Shown: piece by piece, positions 36,233-48,263 of the stretch | How positions within the stretch are numbered: the stretch's first letter is position 1 | How the letters are laid out: the number at the start of each line of letters is the position of its first letter | Assembly (NCBI RefSeq): GCF_033807715.1 | Contig: NC_084587.1 | Location: 13,621,017 to 13,685,016, forward strand | DNA from: Cololabis saira | Lineage: Eukaryota > Chordata > Actinopteri > Beloniformes > Belonidae | Direction of reading: 5' to 3' | DNA: 64,000 nucleotides | Program-made: the position numbers and the translations under genes | Notes under the pieces: model-generated | What the model saw: only the letters and a program-made list of their open reading frames with translations | What the model was told of the DNA's origin: nothing | Databases searched by the model: none

Positions 36233-38150
36233 AGGGCCCGAGCACTGAAAGTGCGAGGACCCTATTGTATCTGTGATGTTTATTAGGGCCCGAGCACTGA
36301 AAGTGCGAGGACCCTATTGTATCTGTGATGTTTATTATTATTATTATTATTCTCGCCGTAAATAAATTGCCTTTTTGGAGGCCTTAAAATGCTGGAAAAC
36401 TCACCAAATTTTGCACACGCTTCCAGAGTCGCGTAAAATTACGTATTTTATGGGCGACATGCATGGGTCCACAAGAATGGGCTCTATAGCGCCACCTATT
36501 TTATGTTTTTTGACGAGCCCCACAATATGGTTTGACTTACAGCAATGACCTTTATGTGTGTATTATATTAGACAAAGAGCTACAAAAAAGTCTTTTGGAC
36601 CCATGGTCTAAGTTACACAGGAAGTCCGGCATTTTGAACAGAAAATGTCATTTTTCATGAATTCTGATCATTTCTAGGCCTCGTACTTTAACGAACTCCT
36701 CCTAGAGATTTTATCGAATTGGCTCACAACTTGGTTTGTACAATCTAGACACATGGCCGACGCTAAATTGCGAAGCTTTTAAGTTTCTGCCAGAGGGCGT
36801 GACCGTAGTGATCCGGCGAAGTTTGAGGTCATTTTTAAGCTTCGCCATCAAACATCAATTGGCTGTAATTCAGCAATACATTATTTTATGTGGCCGAAAA
36901 CGTATGTGCATGATTTTAGGCTGAGCCTGAACCCATCTATGGTGGAATATTCAGGATCGGTTGTAGCGCCACCTGTTGGCACCAGGAATTGTCATGTCTT
37001 CTAGTTTGCATCTGTGCTCCAAACGAGATCAGTTTCTTGATCTCAAAGTTGGTGAGATAATAGGTAAGGCATTGACGATGAGTGACAGAGAAAACTGTAA
37101 GTTTGTGTCGAAGGGCGTCGCTGTCAGAGGTTGTCAAATTTCGGGGTCTCGCCATGAACATAAAAGTTGTTGTAACTTAAACATAATTGGTCAGAATGAA
37201 CCCAAATTCAATACATTTAATCAGGCTTGCATTCTGAACAAGTGGATATGACAATCTTGGATGAACTCCATAGCGCCACCTTTTGGTCAGGTATACATTT
37301 TTCATCAAATTATGTGCTTTAGTTGCTGTTTGGTTTATCCAATCTTAATGCGATTGACACATTTGATTGGCAGTAGGTTCCTTGTTGACTGTGTCGCGTA
37401 TCGTGGTTATTTCTTGAAAGGAATTGGCATTTTTATGTCACTCTGTATTTCTGGAAAAATATTAATTAAAAATCAAAGATTTTGTGTAAGGAAAATCAAA
37501 TGACAGTTTCAGATAGCTTACAACAGGAGTAAAAAATCATACACTGTAACATATTGTGTTTGAAAAACTTGGTCACTCTAAAAATTAAAAAAATGAACTA
37601 ATAACGTAAAAAGCTATGTCTTTGTCAATAAATGTCATAGACATATGGGACTTCATCAGTATATTGTTTACTGTATTTTGAAAATGTCCTGTGATTTTGA
37701 TAAACCTAATCATTAGACGTGATTTTAAATGAATATTTATGTGTGATCAGACTGTGTCTCAGTCAGATCCAGCAGGACTGCTGCCGCTGAGAAGACTGCT
37801 GCAGCAGCACTGGGAGGGGAGGGGTTGAGCTCCCGCGGGGGGAAGGTGGGGGGGATGAGTGCAGTTTGGAATGCGCGCGCAGCTCTTCGGGGAAGGGGGG
37901 GTGGGGCGCGGCCGCCATCTTGGACCGGACGCCGATCGATGCGGCCGCCATCTTGGACAGGGCATTATTTGCGTCTTAGTGCATCATTTCTACTGAGCAA
38001 GGTTTCTCCCGGACTACAATCATTCATAACTCCCAGACTCTTTACCCGATTTCCACACAGTTTGGTTTGTACAAACGGCAGAGATGTAGTTATGATACAG
38101 GATGCTGTCACACGTTAAAAATACGTACATTTATTCTGAAAGACTTTGTA
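36233..38150 (+). repeat. array element, family 2, copy 1
   Basis: Two tandem 52-bp start modules (36233 and 36285) carry a perfect GCACT-GAA-AGTGC hairpin. An ATT tract and the body follow, starting CTCGCCGTAAATAAATTGCC. Body motifs parallel family 1: TAGCGCCACCT instead of CAGCGCCCCCT, GAGCCCCACAATATGGTTTG and ACAGGAAGTCCGGCATTTTG. Two CTCF-like sites lie at 36964-36979 and 37271-37286. The end is a GC-rich module (37741-37965) with two GCCGCCATCTTGG sites. Confidence 0.8.
37840..37965. promoter_or_regulatory. GC-rich module with paired YY1-like sites, copy 3
   Basis: GCCGCCATCTTGG occurs at 37911-37923 and 37944-37956, 33 bp apart. It follows GCGCGCAGCTCTTCGGGG, so the module is a diverged relative of the family 1 modules. 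The downstream stretch with ACAAACGGCAGAGATGTAG also matches the family 1 insert. Confidence 0.55.
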
Positions 38151-38833
38151 TTATGCTCTTTTACAAAGACATATGGTTTTTGTATAAATTGTATAAGGAA
38201 ATAAGTTTGATTGTTTATTTGAATTTATTTTAAGAGGAGAGGGGTGTGTTGTTGTATTTATATATATATATATTTATTTATTTATTTATTTGAGAGTGAG
38301 AGTGACCTCATGCAAATATCTGAGATTAATTCCAATATCTGCTCAACAAACCACTTGCTCAGAAGTTGTTGTCTGTGTTTTGAAATATGTATACACTGTT
38401 GACATCCCACTTGCATTGGTTGTCGCTATCTTGCCTGTCTCACTCACTGTTTTTTTTTTGTTTGAGTCATTTTTCTTTCTTTTCTATTATTATCATAGCC
38501 TGTAATTCCTGTATATAATCGAATTGAATCAATGTATTTTACAATTAGCTGTGATGTACAATAATTGTCATTAAAACCGATAATATTCCTATTTGTTTTA
38601 ATTGAAATGAGAGAAAAACATTTAATTTTATTAAAATAGAAAAATAATATTTATAGCTTATAGGCTATAAAAATAATGTTCATTAAAGCAGTATATAAAT
38701 ACCATGTTATAGCTATCTGTTTCTGGTTATTTTCATATAAAAGTACGTTTTTCAATGTTTATAATTATTCACAAGTATGCAGTGTTATAACTACATCTCT
38801 GACGTTCATAACAAACTAAACTTTTAGAAAATC
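38151..38833. other. AT-rich sequence, nothing recognised
   Basis: A TA/TTTA simple tract occurs near 38257-38292. No element or gene was recognised. Confidence 0.5.
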
Positions 38834-39407
38834 TTTAAAGGGGGACCTATTATGAAAAACACGTGTTTTCTTGTTTTAACATATTTAAAGTGGTCTCCCT
38901 CAGCCTGCCAACACAGAAAAGATGAAATCCCTATGAAAATCTGCAGTATCTGCTCGCCCCCACCCTTACAGAGTCCCCCAGTGTCACGTGGTTTCTGTGA
39001 GCCGTTAAGATTGGTGCATTTTCTTTACGTCACCAAAATGCACACCACCCCTCGGTCTCCTCCGCTGCTGAAACCACGCCCACCACCAGCTCTGCCGCTC
39101 GAGCTGCAGCCATTATTACAAGCAGGGGCTGTTTCCACAGCGAGGGAGAGTTAAAATGAGGTTTTGCCTCGACAAGGCGGTGCCGAGAGGGAGAGAGAAA
39201 AAAAAGGCGCTGGAGGAAGACACGGCCAAATGTCAAAAATTGGTTGATTTATTCAGCCCCCTCCACAGCAAAGATGCGTCCGCACGTAAGTTGCAGTTCA
39301 CTTTCAGGCTACACAGTGTACATATGCAGCCTATAAACCCTGGCCGTTAAATAAAAATAAGGATTGAGATTTTAAAATTATTGATTTATAAGACACTTTA
39401 TTATAAT

Positions 39408-40154
39408 CAGTACTCGAGTTGAGGGGGGATGAGGGGGATTTCCCCCCTGAAATAAAAACGGTCCAAATCATCCCCCTGTAAAACTGCCATCCCCCCTTTC
39501 CATCCCTTATGTCATTTCATCAATGAATGTGGTTGTACTGCTATTTCAACATTTAGAGTCATCACCAGAAAAATAACACCAGAAAAATAACTTATTTGAC
39601 AATTTTCACCTGTTTCAAGTAAATGTTCACTTGAAATAAGTAGAAAAATCTGCCAATGGGACAAGATTTATCTTCTCATTACAAGCAAAACAATCTTGTT
39701 CCACATGCAGATTTTTCTACTTATTACAAGTGAAAATCTACTTGAAACAGGTGAAAATTGTTGTTTTTTCCAGTGATGAGTCTTGTTTTAAGTGTAATGA
39801 GATTTTTTTACTAAAATGAGACAGTTTAACTAGAAATAAGACAAATATTCTTGTTAAGATTTAGAGTTTTTGCAGTGATCCATGTTACTTATCCTGTGAA
39901 GGACAGAGTCATATTGATAAGTTCAGAAAAGTGTTTTTTATTGTTGTGTTTTGATGTATTAGATGTAAGCCCAGTGGATATTTAAAGCTTACAGAAGGCT
40001 GCATTTAACTGCTGCTATGTCATTCCTGCAGTATTTCTGCAGCTGTTTTTATTTGTAATATATTATATTATTTGTAATCAGCACAAATTATCTGTCCCCA
40101 TATGATCAAATCCACCATCCCCCCTGATTAATTTTTTTTACAACTCGAGTACTG
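39408..40154 (+). mobile_element. non-autonomous hAT-like element (CAGTACTCGAGTTG ends)
   Basis: The left end CAGTACTCGAGTTG and right end CAACTCGAGTACTG are perfect inverted copies. Imperfect 8-bp flanks ATTATAAT and ATTTTAAT resemble a target duplication with one mismatch. Sub-terminal GGGGGATG blocks recur. The core (about 39590-39780) is itself a long imperfect palindrome around CACCTGTTTCAAGTA and TACTTGAAACAGGTG. A truncated copy of the left end lies at 47826-47930. Confidence 0.8.
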
Positions 40155-40387
40155 ATTTTAATTATTTACTGATTTTGAAATGATTTATTTGGGCAACAAA
40201 TGGGATAGCCTATAATCATTCAATTAGTATGTATATGAATACAAGGCCAAATCAAGTGAGACAAAGGCTACACTATCTTCCTGTATGAACTATACTACAG
40301 TGAAAAAACACTGTAAGCATATTGGCTGTTCAAAGGTGGTGATGGTGATGAGACCAGTCCTGCTGTTGCTTCAGGTATTAACGTTTT

Positions 40388-42240
40388 ACTACCTCCTCTC
40401 GAAACACTGAGCCAGGCCTGGTGAAAAAATGTGATATTTAATGGTTTGCATTAATGGGCGGGACCTAATGGCTCAACAGCGCCCCCTAGAAAACTTTGTG
40501 CCTCAAGCCCCACAATACGGTTTGACGTACATGCACCAAAATCGGTACACACCTGTATCATGTCACAACTTAAAGAAAAGTCTCTTGGAGCCATGGCCGA
40601 AACCGAACAGGAAGTCGGCCATTTTGAACATTTTGAATTAATCGTGTAATTTTGGCGCAATTTATGCCATTTCTTCGGTCATTAATACGGCCCGAACGTA
40701 ACGTGCACCCAGGTGTGTTATACATCAAAACGTGCGTCTCCATCCTCCGACACCACGCATTACTTTTCTCTTTCAAAAGCGTTACCGTGGCGATGCTAGA
40801 CGGCAAAAAGCGCGCCCACCCTTCATCTGATTGGTTCAGACAGAAAAAACTTTGCGCCTCAAGCCCCATAATACGGTTTGACGTACATGAACAAAAATCG
40901 GTACACACCTGTATCATGTCGCAACTTAAAGAAAAGCCAGGCCTGTCGATACATTTGATATTTCATAGTTTGCATTAATGGGCGTTGCCTAACGGCTCAA
41001 CAGCGCCCACTAGAATACTTTTCTCCGCCATAACTTTTGAAAGGTTTGACATAAAGAGTCGTGGGTGGTGTCATGGGACTCGGTATTGAGTCCTTGACCA
41101 TAATTGGCGAAAATTAAGTAAGTTTTGACCAGAGGGCTTGACCGTAGTCATCCGGCGAAGTTTGAGGTCATTTTTAAGCCTCGCCATCAAACATCAATTG
41201 GCTGTAATTCAGCAATACATGATTTGATGTGGTTGAAAACGTATATATATGACTTTAGTCTGAGCCTGAAGACATCTATGGTGGAATATTCAGGATCGGT
41301 TGTAGCGCCACCTGTTGGCACCAGGAATTGTCATGTCTTGTAGTATGCATCTGTGCTCCAAGCGAGATGAGTGTATTGATCTCAAAGCTGGTCACTTTAA
41401 TAGGTAAGACATTGACGATGACTGACAGAGAAAACTGTACGTTTGATCGAAGGGCGTGGCCGTTAGAGGTTGTCATTTTTCGATGTCTCGCCATGAACAT
41501 AAAAGTTGTTGTAACTTAAACATAATTGGTCAGAATTAAACCAAAATCAATACATGTAATCAGGCTTCCATTCTGAACAAGTGGATATGACAATCTTGGA
41601 TGAACTCCATAGCGCCACCTTTTGGTCAGGTATACATTTTTCATCAAATTATGTGCTGTTATTGCTGTTTCGTTTCATCCAATCTTAATGCAATCGACAT
41701 ATATGATTGTCAGTAGGTCCCTTGTTGACCGTGTCGCGTATCGTGGTCATTGCTTGAAAGGAATTGGCATTTTTATGTCACTCTGTATTTCTGGAAAAAT
41801 ATTAATTAAAAATCAAAGATTTTGTGTAAGGAAAATTAAATGACAGTTTCAGATAGCTTACAACAGGACTAAAAAATCATACACTGGAACATATTATTTT
41901 CGGAGAGCTTTGTCACTCTAAAAATTAAAAACATTAACTAATAACGTAAAAAGATATGGCTTTGCCATAAAATGTCCATGTTAGCATCCGACTTCTTAAA
42001 TATATTGTTTACTATAATGTGAAAATATCCTGTTAATTTCATAAAGCTAAGTATCATACGTGAATTTTAATGAATATTTATTTAAATCAATGGTTTTAAA
42101 GCAGCTGTCTAGCAGCCGGCTCCAGCTCCTGCAGCAGAGCGAAGGGGAGGGGTGAGCGGGGGAGCGGGGGAGGGGTCGAGCGGGGGGAACGGGGGAACGT
42201 TGTTGCGTGCGCAGCGTGATGACGTCACTCACACGTGCCC
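40388..42240 (+). repeat. chimeric array element: family 1 joined to family 2
   Basis: From about 40411 to 41115 this is family 1 (A subunits and the start of a B subunit). At about 41116, within AAATTAAGTAAGTTTTGACC, it switches to family 2 partway through the body (CCAGAGGGCTTGACCGTAGT) and continues to the family 2 GC-rich end (42105-42240). It carries family 2 CTCF-like sites at 41303-41318 and 41610-41625. The left flank from TTTTACTACCTCCTCTCGAA is shared with the element at 44275. Confidence 0.82.
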
Positions 42241-42276
42241 TTGCTGGGAGAAACCTGACACCTCCCCGGCGTTTTC

Positions 42277-42948
42277 ACCATGGATCTATGGTTTTCACCA
42301 GCCCCCGGGTCTGGCAGTCAGAAGGCGCGCCGATTTTTTCCAGTGGCCAACCGCGGTACTGCAACCAAAAATCCCATGCGGCCCAGAAAGCTTTTTTCCC
42401 ATAGACCGCAATAGTAAAAGAGAAGCCTCTAAAACTGTTCACAGGACACCTCCAGCTGTAATCCCCGGCAATTACTAATCTTTGTATTCTATATTTTTAA
42501 GTCATGGACTTTATATCCGTCAAAAATGTTTTATAACGGCCAGAAAAGTAAAAGAAAAGTCTCTTTCTGGGCGTGACGTCACGGCTGACGTCACAGCCGT
42601 GTCCGTGCATTCCACGGATGTTTTATATTAATATATATTATATAATTATATTATATTAATACATTAATAATATATGTAATGCTATACATGTAATAATATA
42701 CATTAATTAATATATTATATTAATACATATTATATTAATATTCGCGGCATTGCCCCGGGGCATGATGGGAGGCCCCAGAGCATCATGGGAGGTGACTCAA
42801 CTGCGCATGCTCTATGGGCCGCTGTATGCGGAAGTAAACCCGGAAGTCAGAGATTTTTTAGGCGGATGCGCTGGCTGAGCAGAATGCATTGAAATGAATG
42901 GGCGGCCATTTTTGACGTCCGATCCAGTTATTATTATAGATCCATGGT
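42277..42948. mobile_element. TIR element with ACCATGGATCTAT ends
   Basis: The 13-bp perfect inverted termini ACCATGGATCTAT (42277-42289) and ATAGATCCATGGT (42936-42948) are flanked on both sides by TTTC, a possible 4-bp target duplication. The interior includes tandem TGACGTCA sites (42576-42595) and an AT-rich palindromic stretch (42625-42740). No transposase. The boundaries are supported only by these short repeats. Confidence 0.5.
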
Positions 42949-43582
42949 TTTCACACGCGCAGCGCGGTGGAGAAGGAGGAGATGCATTCAGGGCCCGGTC
43001 GGAATTCTAAAATGAGCCAGTAGTGTGCATATATGTGAAAACTTAAAACAAAGGTATTTTAGTGTTTTTAAACCTACATTAATAGGGCAACGACCTTAAA
43101 AAAGTCAGTTGGGGCGACCCTTATTTATCTCAAAATTAATAGATTTCCTTAACAAAATTTATATTTTAATAAGTATCAGTAATTAAATTAACTGTTCAAG
43201 AAAGATATACTCATGTGTCCTTTCATTTTTGAAAACCATTTTTAAATACATTTTATCTATAATGGAAGTGTCACCCTCATAAAGCCATCACATATATATT
43301 TGTTTCTCTACAATTCATAAAACTGATTTAAAATGTGTACAAGTAGTATCCACTTATGCATACTATACCAATGATTTATATTTGAACCAACTCATAGACA
43401 TTAAATTTAGAATTTGGTACCAAATTGCCATGCGTTGGTTACCCCACATGACGGGTGGTCGACCCAAATGATGAGAAAAAGCAGACAGTTAAGATTTGAG
43501 ACAAATTTAAAGACATTTTTATTAAAGAATCAGCATAACTATGTCATTATATGTTCCTATGTTTTTCATAATAGGTCCCCTT

Positions 43583-43799
43583 TAAAGGAGCATGAGGCAG
43601 GATTGAGGCAGGATTTATGATAAAAATTTGTATACATTTTAAGTTTTCTAGTAATAATGTCAGATGAAGAGTTCCAAACCAAAAAGAATGAGTCCTCTAG
43701 TGTATCTCTCCGTTGCCTTGAACAGGCTGTGTGCTGCAAAATGTGCTGCAATTCGGACTCTGAATTTCCCGCGCTGGGCGGCGGATGTGACGTCACATG
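43583..43799 (+). mobile_element. AAAGGAGCATGAGGCAGG module, copy 2
   Basis: A roughly 217-bp insert starting AAAGGAGCATGAGGCAGGAT and ending at TGTGACGTCACAT. It matches 11304-11516 in reverse orientation. At the paralogous position near 48940 the flanks CTTTAAA and GAGGGATAACC are directly joined, so this insert is absent there. Confidence 0.75.
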
Positions 43800-44260
43800 A
43801 GGGATAACCTTCATTTATAGTTAGAAGGAGAACCATGAACATTTTTAAGATGTTTTGCAAGACGTGGACCCACATTTATAAAGAAATCATTGAATTTATT
43901 AGCAATTTGTGTATGCTCTGTTATCTTATGCGCCATCCTGAAATGTAGACTGGGCTGGAATAGATAATTTTTTATCTTGTTGAGTAATTCTTTCAATATT
44001 TTCCATAGATAAATTTATTTCTAATAAGATGGTTGTATTTATTCCTATAATTTTTGTATGTAGCACAATTTAAAGGACTAGGACTTTGAAAATGCCTTTT
44101 ATAAAGCTTGTTTTTCTTTAAAGCAGATTTCCTAAGTTCTATAGTAAACCATGGTTTGTTAAGGTTTTCAGAGCTTCCTTTATCTTTAGAAATAAGATAA
44201 AGGTTGTGTTTAGAATTGTACTGTGTGGCATGAAGCTTTCATCCAACCAGTGTGCTGTTA
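43800..44260 (-). pseudogene. LINE pol fragment, copy 1 (endonuclease-RT linker)
   Basis: The minus-strand translation runs NKPWFTIELRKSALKKNKLY and then YKNYRNKYNHLIRNK. After a frame change it continues QIANKFNDFFINVGPRLAK. This order (PWFT...KNKLY, YRNK.NHLIR, ANxFNxFFxNVGPxLA) is typical of the linker upstream of the reverse transcriptase domain in L2/CR1/Rex-like LINEs. It is truncated, frameshifted and has no catalytic domain left. A second copy is at 48945-49335. Confidence 0.8.
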
Positions 44261-44274
44261 AAGTTAAAAGTAAA

Positions 44275-45626
44275 AACGTTTTACTACCTCCTCTCGAAAC
44301 ACTGAGCCAGGCCTGGTGAAAAATGTGATATTTAATGGTTTGCATTAATGGGCGTGGCCAAATGGCTCAACAGCGCCCCCTAGAAAACTTTGTGCCTCAA
44401 ACCCCACAAAACGATTTGACATACATGCACGGAAATCGGTACACACCTGTATCATGTCACAACTTAAAGAAAAGTCTCTTGGCGTCATTCCCGAAACCGA
44501 ACAGGATGTCGGCCATTTTCAATTAATCGTGTCATTTTGGCCTAATTTATGCCATTCCTTCGGCAGTTAATACGGCCCGAACCGTAACGTGCATCCAGGT
44601 GTGTTATACATCAAAATGTGCGTCTCCATTTTCCGACACCACGCATTACTTTTCTCTTTCAAAAGCGTTACCGTGGCGACGCTAGACGCCAAAAAGCGTG
44701 CCCACCCTTCATCTGATTGGTTCAGACAGAAAAAACTTTGCGCCTCAAGCCCCATAATACGGTTTGACGTACATGAACGAAAATCGGTACACACCTGTAT
44801 CATGTAGCAACTTAAAGAAAAGTCTCTTGGAGCCATGGCCGAAACCCAACAGGAAGTCGGCCATTTTGAACATTCTGAATTAATCGCGTAATTTTGGAGC
44901 AATATGAGCCATTCCTTCGAGAATGAATACGGCCCGAACCGTACTTTACTTTTCTCTTTCAAAAGTGTTACCGTGGCGACGCTAGACGCCAAAAAGCGCG
45001 CCCCCCTTCATCTGATTGGTCCATATTTGATAGTTCCCCAAAAGTCACCAAATTTTGCATGCAAGCCAGGCCTGGCGATAAATTTGATATTTCATGGTTT
45101 GCATTAATGGGCGTGGCAAAACGGCTCAACAGCGCCCCCTAGAAAACTTTGTGCCTCAAGCCCCATAATACGGTTTGACGTAAATGCACGAAAATCGGTA
45201 AACACCTGTATCATGTCGCAACTTAAAGAAAAGTCTCTTGGCGTCATGGCCAAAACCGAACAGAAAGTCAGGTTTGACATAAAGAGTTGTGGGTGGTGTC
45301 ATGGGACTCGGCATTGACTCCTTGACCATAATTGGTGACAATTAGCCTAGTCCCTTTTTCTGATTGCTTGTCCCTATTTCATGCTATAACTTTTGAATGT
45401 TTTGACATAGAGAGTCGTGGGTGGTGTCATGGGACTCTGTAATGAGTCCTTGAGCTTCTTTGGCCTTAATTAGCCCCGCCCCTTCTTCTGATTGGTCGTC
45501 CCTTTTTTCTGCTATAACTTTTGAATGGTTTTACATAGGAAGTCATGGGTGGTGTCATTTCTGATATGCTTATGGGGGGCGGTTGACGTGAGTGCGAGGG
45601 CCCGTTCATCGCTGCTTGCAGCTTTA

Positions 45627-45629
<3 letters not shown>
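44275..45629 (+). repeat. array element 7 (family 1, 5' truncated)
   Basis: Starts within an A subunit after the shared flank TTTTACTACCTCCTCTCGAA, with landmarks near 44568 and 44925. It contains partial A subunits with internal deletions (a CGTACTTTACTT junction near 44940), two to three B subunits and the 3' hairpin at 45611-45622. It runs straight into a long ATT tract and family 2 copy 3. Confidence 0.82.
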
Positions 45630-45657
<28 letters not shown>

Positions 45658-47240
45658 TCGCCGTAAATAAATTGCCTTTTTGGAGGCCTTAAAATGCTCG
45701 AAAACTCACCAAATTTTGCACACGCTTCCAGAGTCGCGTAAAATTACGTATTTTATGGGCGACAGGCATGGGTCCACAAGAATGGGCTCTATAGCGCCAC
45801 CTATTTTATGTTTTTTGACGAGCCCCACAATATGGTTTGACTTACAGCAATGACCTTTATGTGTGTATTATATTAGACAAAGAGCTACAAAAAAGTCTTT
45901 TGGACCCATGGTCTAAGTTACACAGGAAGTCCGGCATTTTGAACAGAAAATGTCATTTTTCATGAATTCTGATCATTTCTAGGCCTCGTACTTTAACGAA
46001 CTCCTCCTAGAGATTTTATCGAATTGGCTCACAACTTGGTTTGTACAATCTAGACACATGGCCGACGCTAAATTGCGAAGCTTTTAAGTTTCTGCCAGAG
46101 GGCGTGACCGTAGTGATCCGGCGAAGTTTGAGGTCATTTTTAAGCTTCGCCATCAAACATCAATTGGCTGTAATTCAGCAATACATGATTTGATGTGGTT
46201 GAAAACGTATGTGTATGATTGTAGACTGAGCCTGAACCCATCTGTGGTGGAATATTCAGGATCGGTTGTAGCGCCACCTGTTGGCACCAGGAATTGTCAT
46301 GTCTTGTAGTATGCATCTGTGCCCCAAGCGAGATGAGTGGATTGATCTCAAAGTTGGTCAGATAATAGGTAAGGCATTGACGATGACTGACAGAGAAAAC
46401 TGTAAGTTCTTATCAAAGGGCGTCGCTGTCAGAGGTTGTCAAATTTCGGTGTCTCGCCATGAACATAAAAGTTGTTGTAACTTAAACATAATTGATCAGA
46501 ATCAACCCAAAATCAATACATGTAATCAGGCTTCCATTCTGAACAAGTGGATATGACAATCTTGGATGAACTCCATAGCGCCACCTTTTGGTCAGGTATA
46601 CATTTTTCATCAAATTATGTGCTATAATGGCTGTTTCGTTCATCCAATCTTTAATACAATCGACACATAGGATTGTCAGTAGGTCCCTTGTTGACCGTGT
46701 CGCGTATCGTGGCCGTAATTTCAAAGGAATTGGCATTTTTATGTCACTCTGTATTTCTGGAAAAATATTAATTAAAAATCAAAGATTTTGTGTAAGGAAA
46801 ATTAAATGGCAGTTTCAGATAGCTTACAACAGGACTAAAAAATCATACACTGGAACATATTATTTTCGGAGAACTTCGTCACTCTAAAAATTAAAAACAT
46901 TAACTAATAACGTAAAGAGCTATGGCTTTGCCATAAAATGTCAAAATTAACATCTTCATAGATATGTTGTTTACTGTAATGTGAAAATATTGTGTGAATT
47001 TCAATAAAGTCCTTCAAATACGTGATTTTAAATGAATATTTATGTCGAATGAATCATTGCCACCCTGTCTCAGACTGTCACACACGTGAACGCGCAAAAT
47101 GCAGCTCTGAGTTGGGGAAGAGAAAGGGGAGGGGGCGCGCTCCCGCGCGGCTCGCGCAGGGGGACGGGGGGGCGGGGCGCTTATGCGCGCGCACCTCCCT
47201 GTGCATCAGTGTTGAGACGCCGTTAGTTTTGCGGCAACTA
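45630..47240 (+). repeat. array element, family 2, copy 3
   Basis: An ATT tract leads into CTCGCCGTAAATAAATTGCC. The body is nearly identical to 36350-37730, with CTCF-like sites at 46269-46284 and 46576-46591. It ends in a different GC-rich stretch (47085-47240). The start hairpin modules are absent, so it is joined directly to the preceding family 1 element. Confidence 0.82.
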
Positions 47241-47250
47241 ATACTCTAAC

Positions 47251-47480
47251 CAGGCCCGGACTGGCCATAGGGAGAACCGGGAGTATTCCCGATGCGCCGG
47301 TCTAGGATGCCGCCAGCGTCTCTCTCTCTTTTTTTCTTTTTTTTTTTTTTATTACACAGGCGGCTGGTGCGCTGCAGCGCCGGCTATTTGACTTTTTTTC
47401 TAAGTTAGAGAGTCAGGCCAGGCCAATCAGAGGCCACTCAGGCCAGTTGCTTGTGAGTTGGGCAAGATAGTTGGTTTGTT
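47251..47480 (+). mobile_element. possible hAT terminus (CAGGCCCGGACTGGCC)
   Basis: CAGGCCCGGACTGGCCATAG at 47251 resembles the terminal repeat of a teleost hAT family. No matching right end or target duplication was found, so this may be a fragment. A poly-T run follows at 47331-47350. Confidence 0.4.
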
Positions 47481-47631
47481 TCAAATTAACACCCGCCCCA
47501 ACAGTATCACCGAACAGACAGCGCGCCGTCGCCGCGTGTGCGTGTGCGTGTGCGCGAGTGGACCGGGAGACGAGTCCAGAGGCAAATAATGCACACCCAG
47601 CCGGGTAAAAAAGAAAAAGAGAAAAGGCGGC

Positions 47632-47935
47632 ACCGAGAGGGAGAGAGAAAAAAAGGCGCTGGAGGAAGACACGGCCAAATGTCAGCAAAGATGCGTCCGC
47701 ACGTAAGTTGCAGTTCACTTTCAGGCTACACAGTGTAAATATGTAGCCTATAAGCCCTGGCCTTTAAATGAAAATAAGGATTGAGATTTTAAAATTATTG
47801 ATTTATAAGACACTTTATTATAATCAGTACTGGAGTTGAGGGGGGATGAGGGGGGGTTGAGGGGGGGGGGGGTGGCATCCCCCCCTGAAATAAAAACGGT
47901 CCAAATCATCCCCCCAGTAAAACTGCCGACATGCA
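47632..47935 (+). repeat. duplicate of 39178-39500
   Basis: Shares the block with AGGCGCTGGAGGAAGACACG and the CAGTTCACTTTCAGGCTACA stretch with 39178-39407, and continues into a truncated left end of the CAGTACTCGAGTTG hAT with a G-rich expansion (47836-47873). Confidence 0.75.
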
Positions 47936-48263
47936 GCTCGCTTTTTTTATTTCTCTACCGACACAGAGACCACTTAAATAAAACCACACTGATTTTGAGT
48001 CAAACCCGTCTTTTTACATTCAATTTTTATACAGAAAATAATTACAGTGCATGTATTACACCTTATTTCACAGCAGCTTTGCAATTGTATTATATTATTA
48101 TCGGCTTTCAGCCGAGATCTGGTCGGGACCGCGCAGCGCCGCGGAGGAGGTGCATTCAGGGACCGGTCGGAATTCTAAATTTGACCGATTATCCTCCTGG
48201 TGCGTTCAGGGACAACTGGAATTTACTGTATTTGGCGAGAATTGCTTCATTTGCTTAAACATT

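Larger units (their letters stand above)
38834..43586 (+). mobile_element. GGGGACCTATTATGAAAAA TIR element, copy 1, with nested insertions
   Basis: The left terminus TTTAAAGGGGGACCTATTAT is mirrored by CATAATAGGTCCCCTTTAAA at the right (43567-43586). The original element is probably under 1 kb, like copy 2 at 48264-48940, whose right arm (48550-48940) is nearly identical to 43100-43586. The bulk between is nested material: a hAT (39408-40154), a family 1/2 chimera (40388-42240) and a TIR element (42277-42948). Confidence 0.7.
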
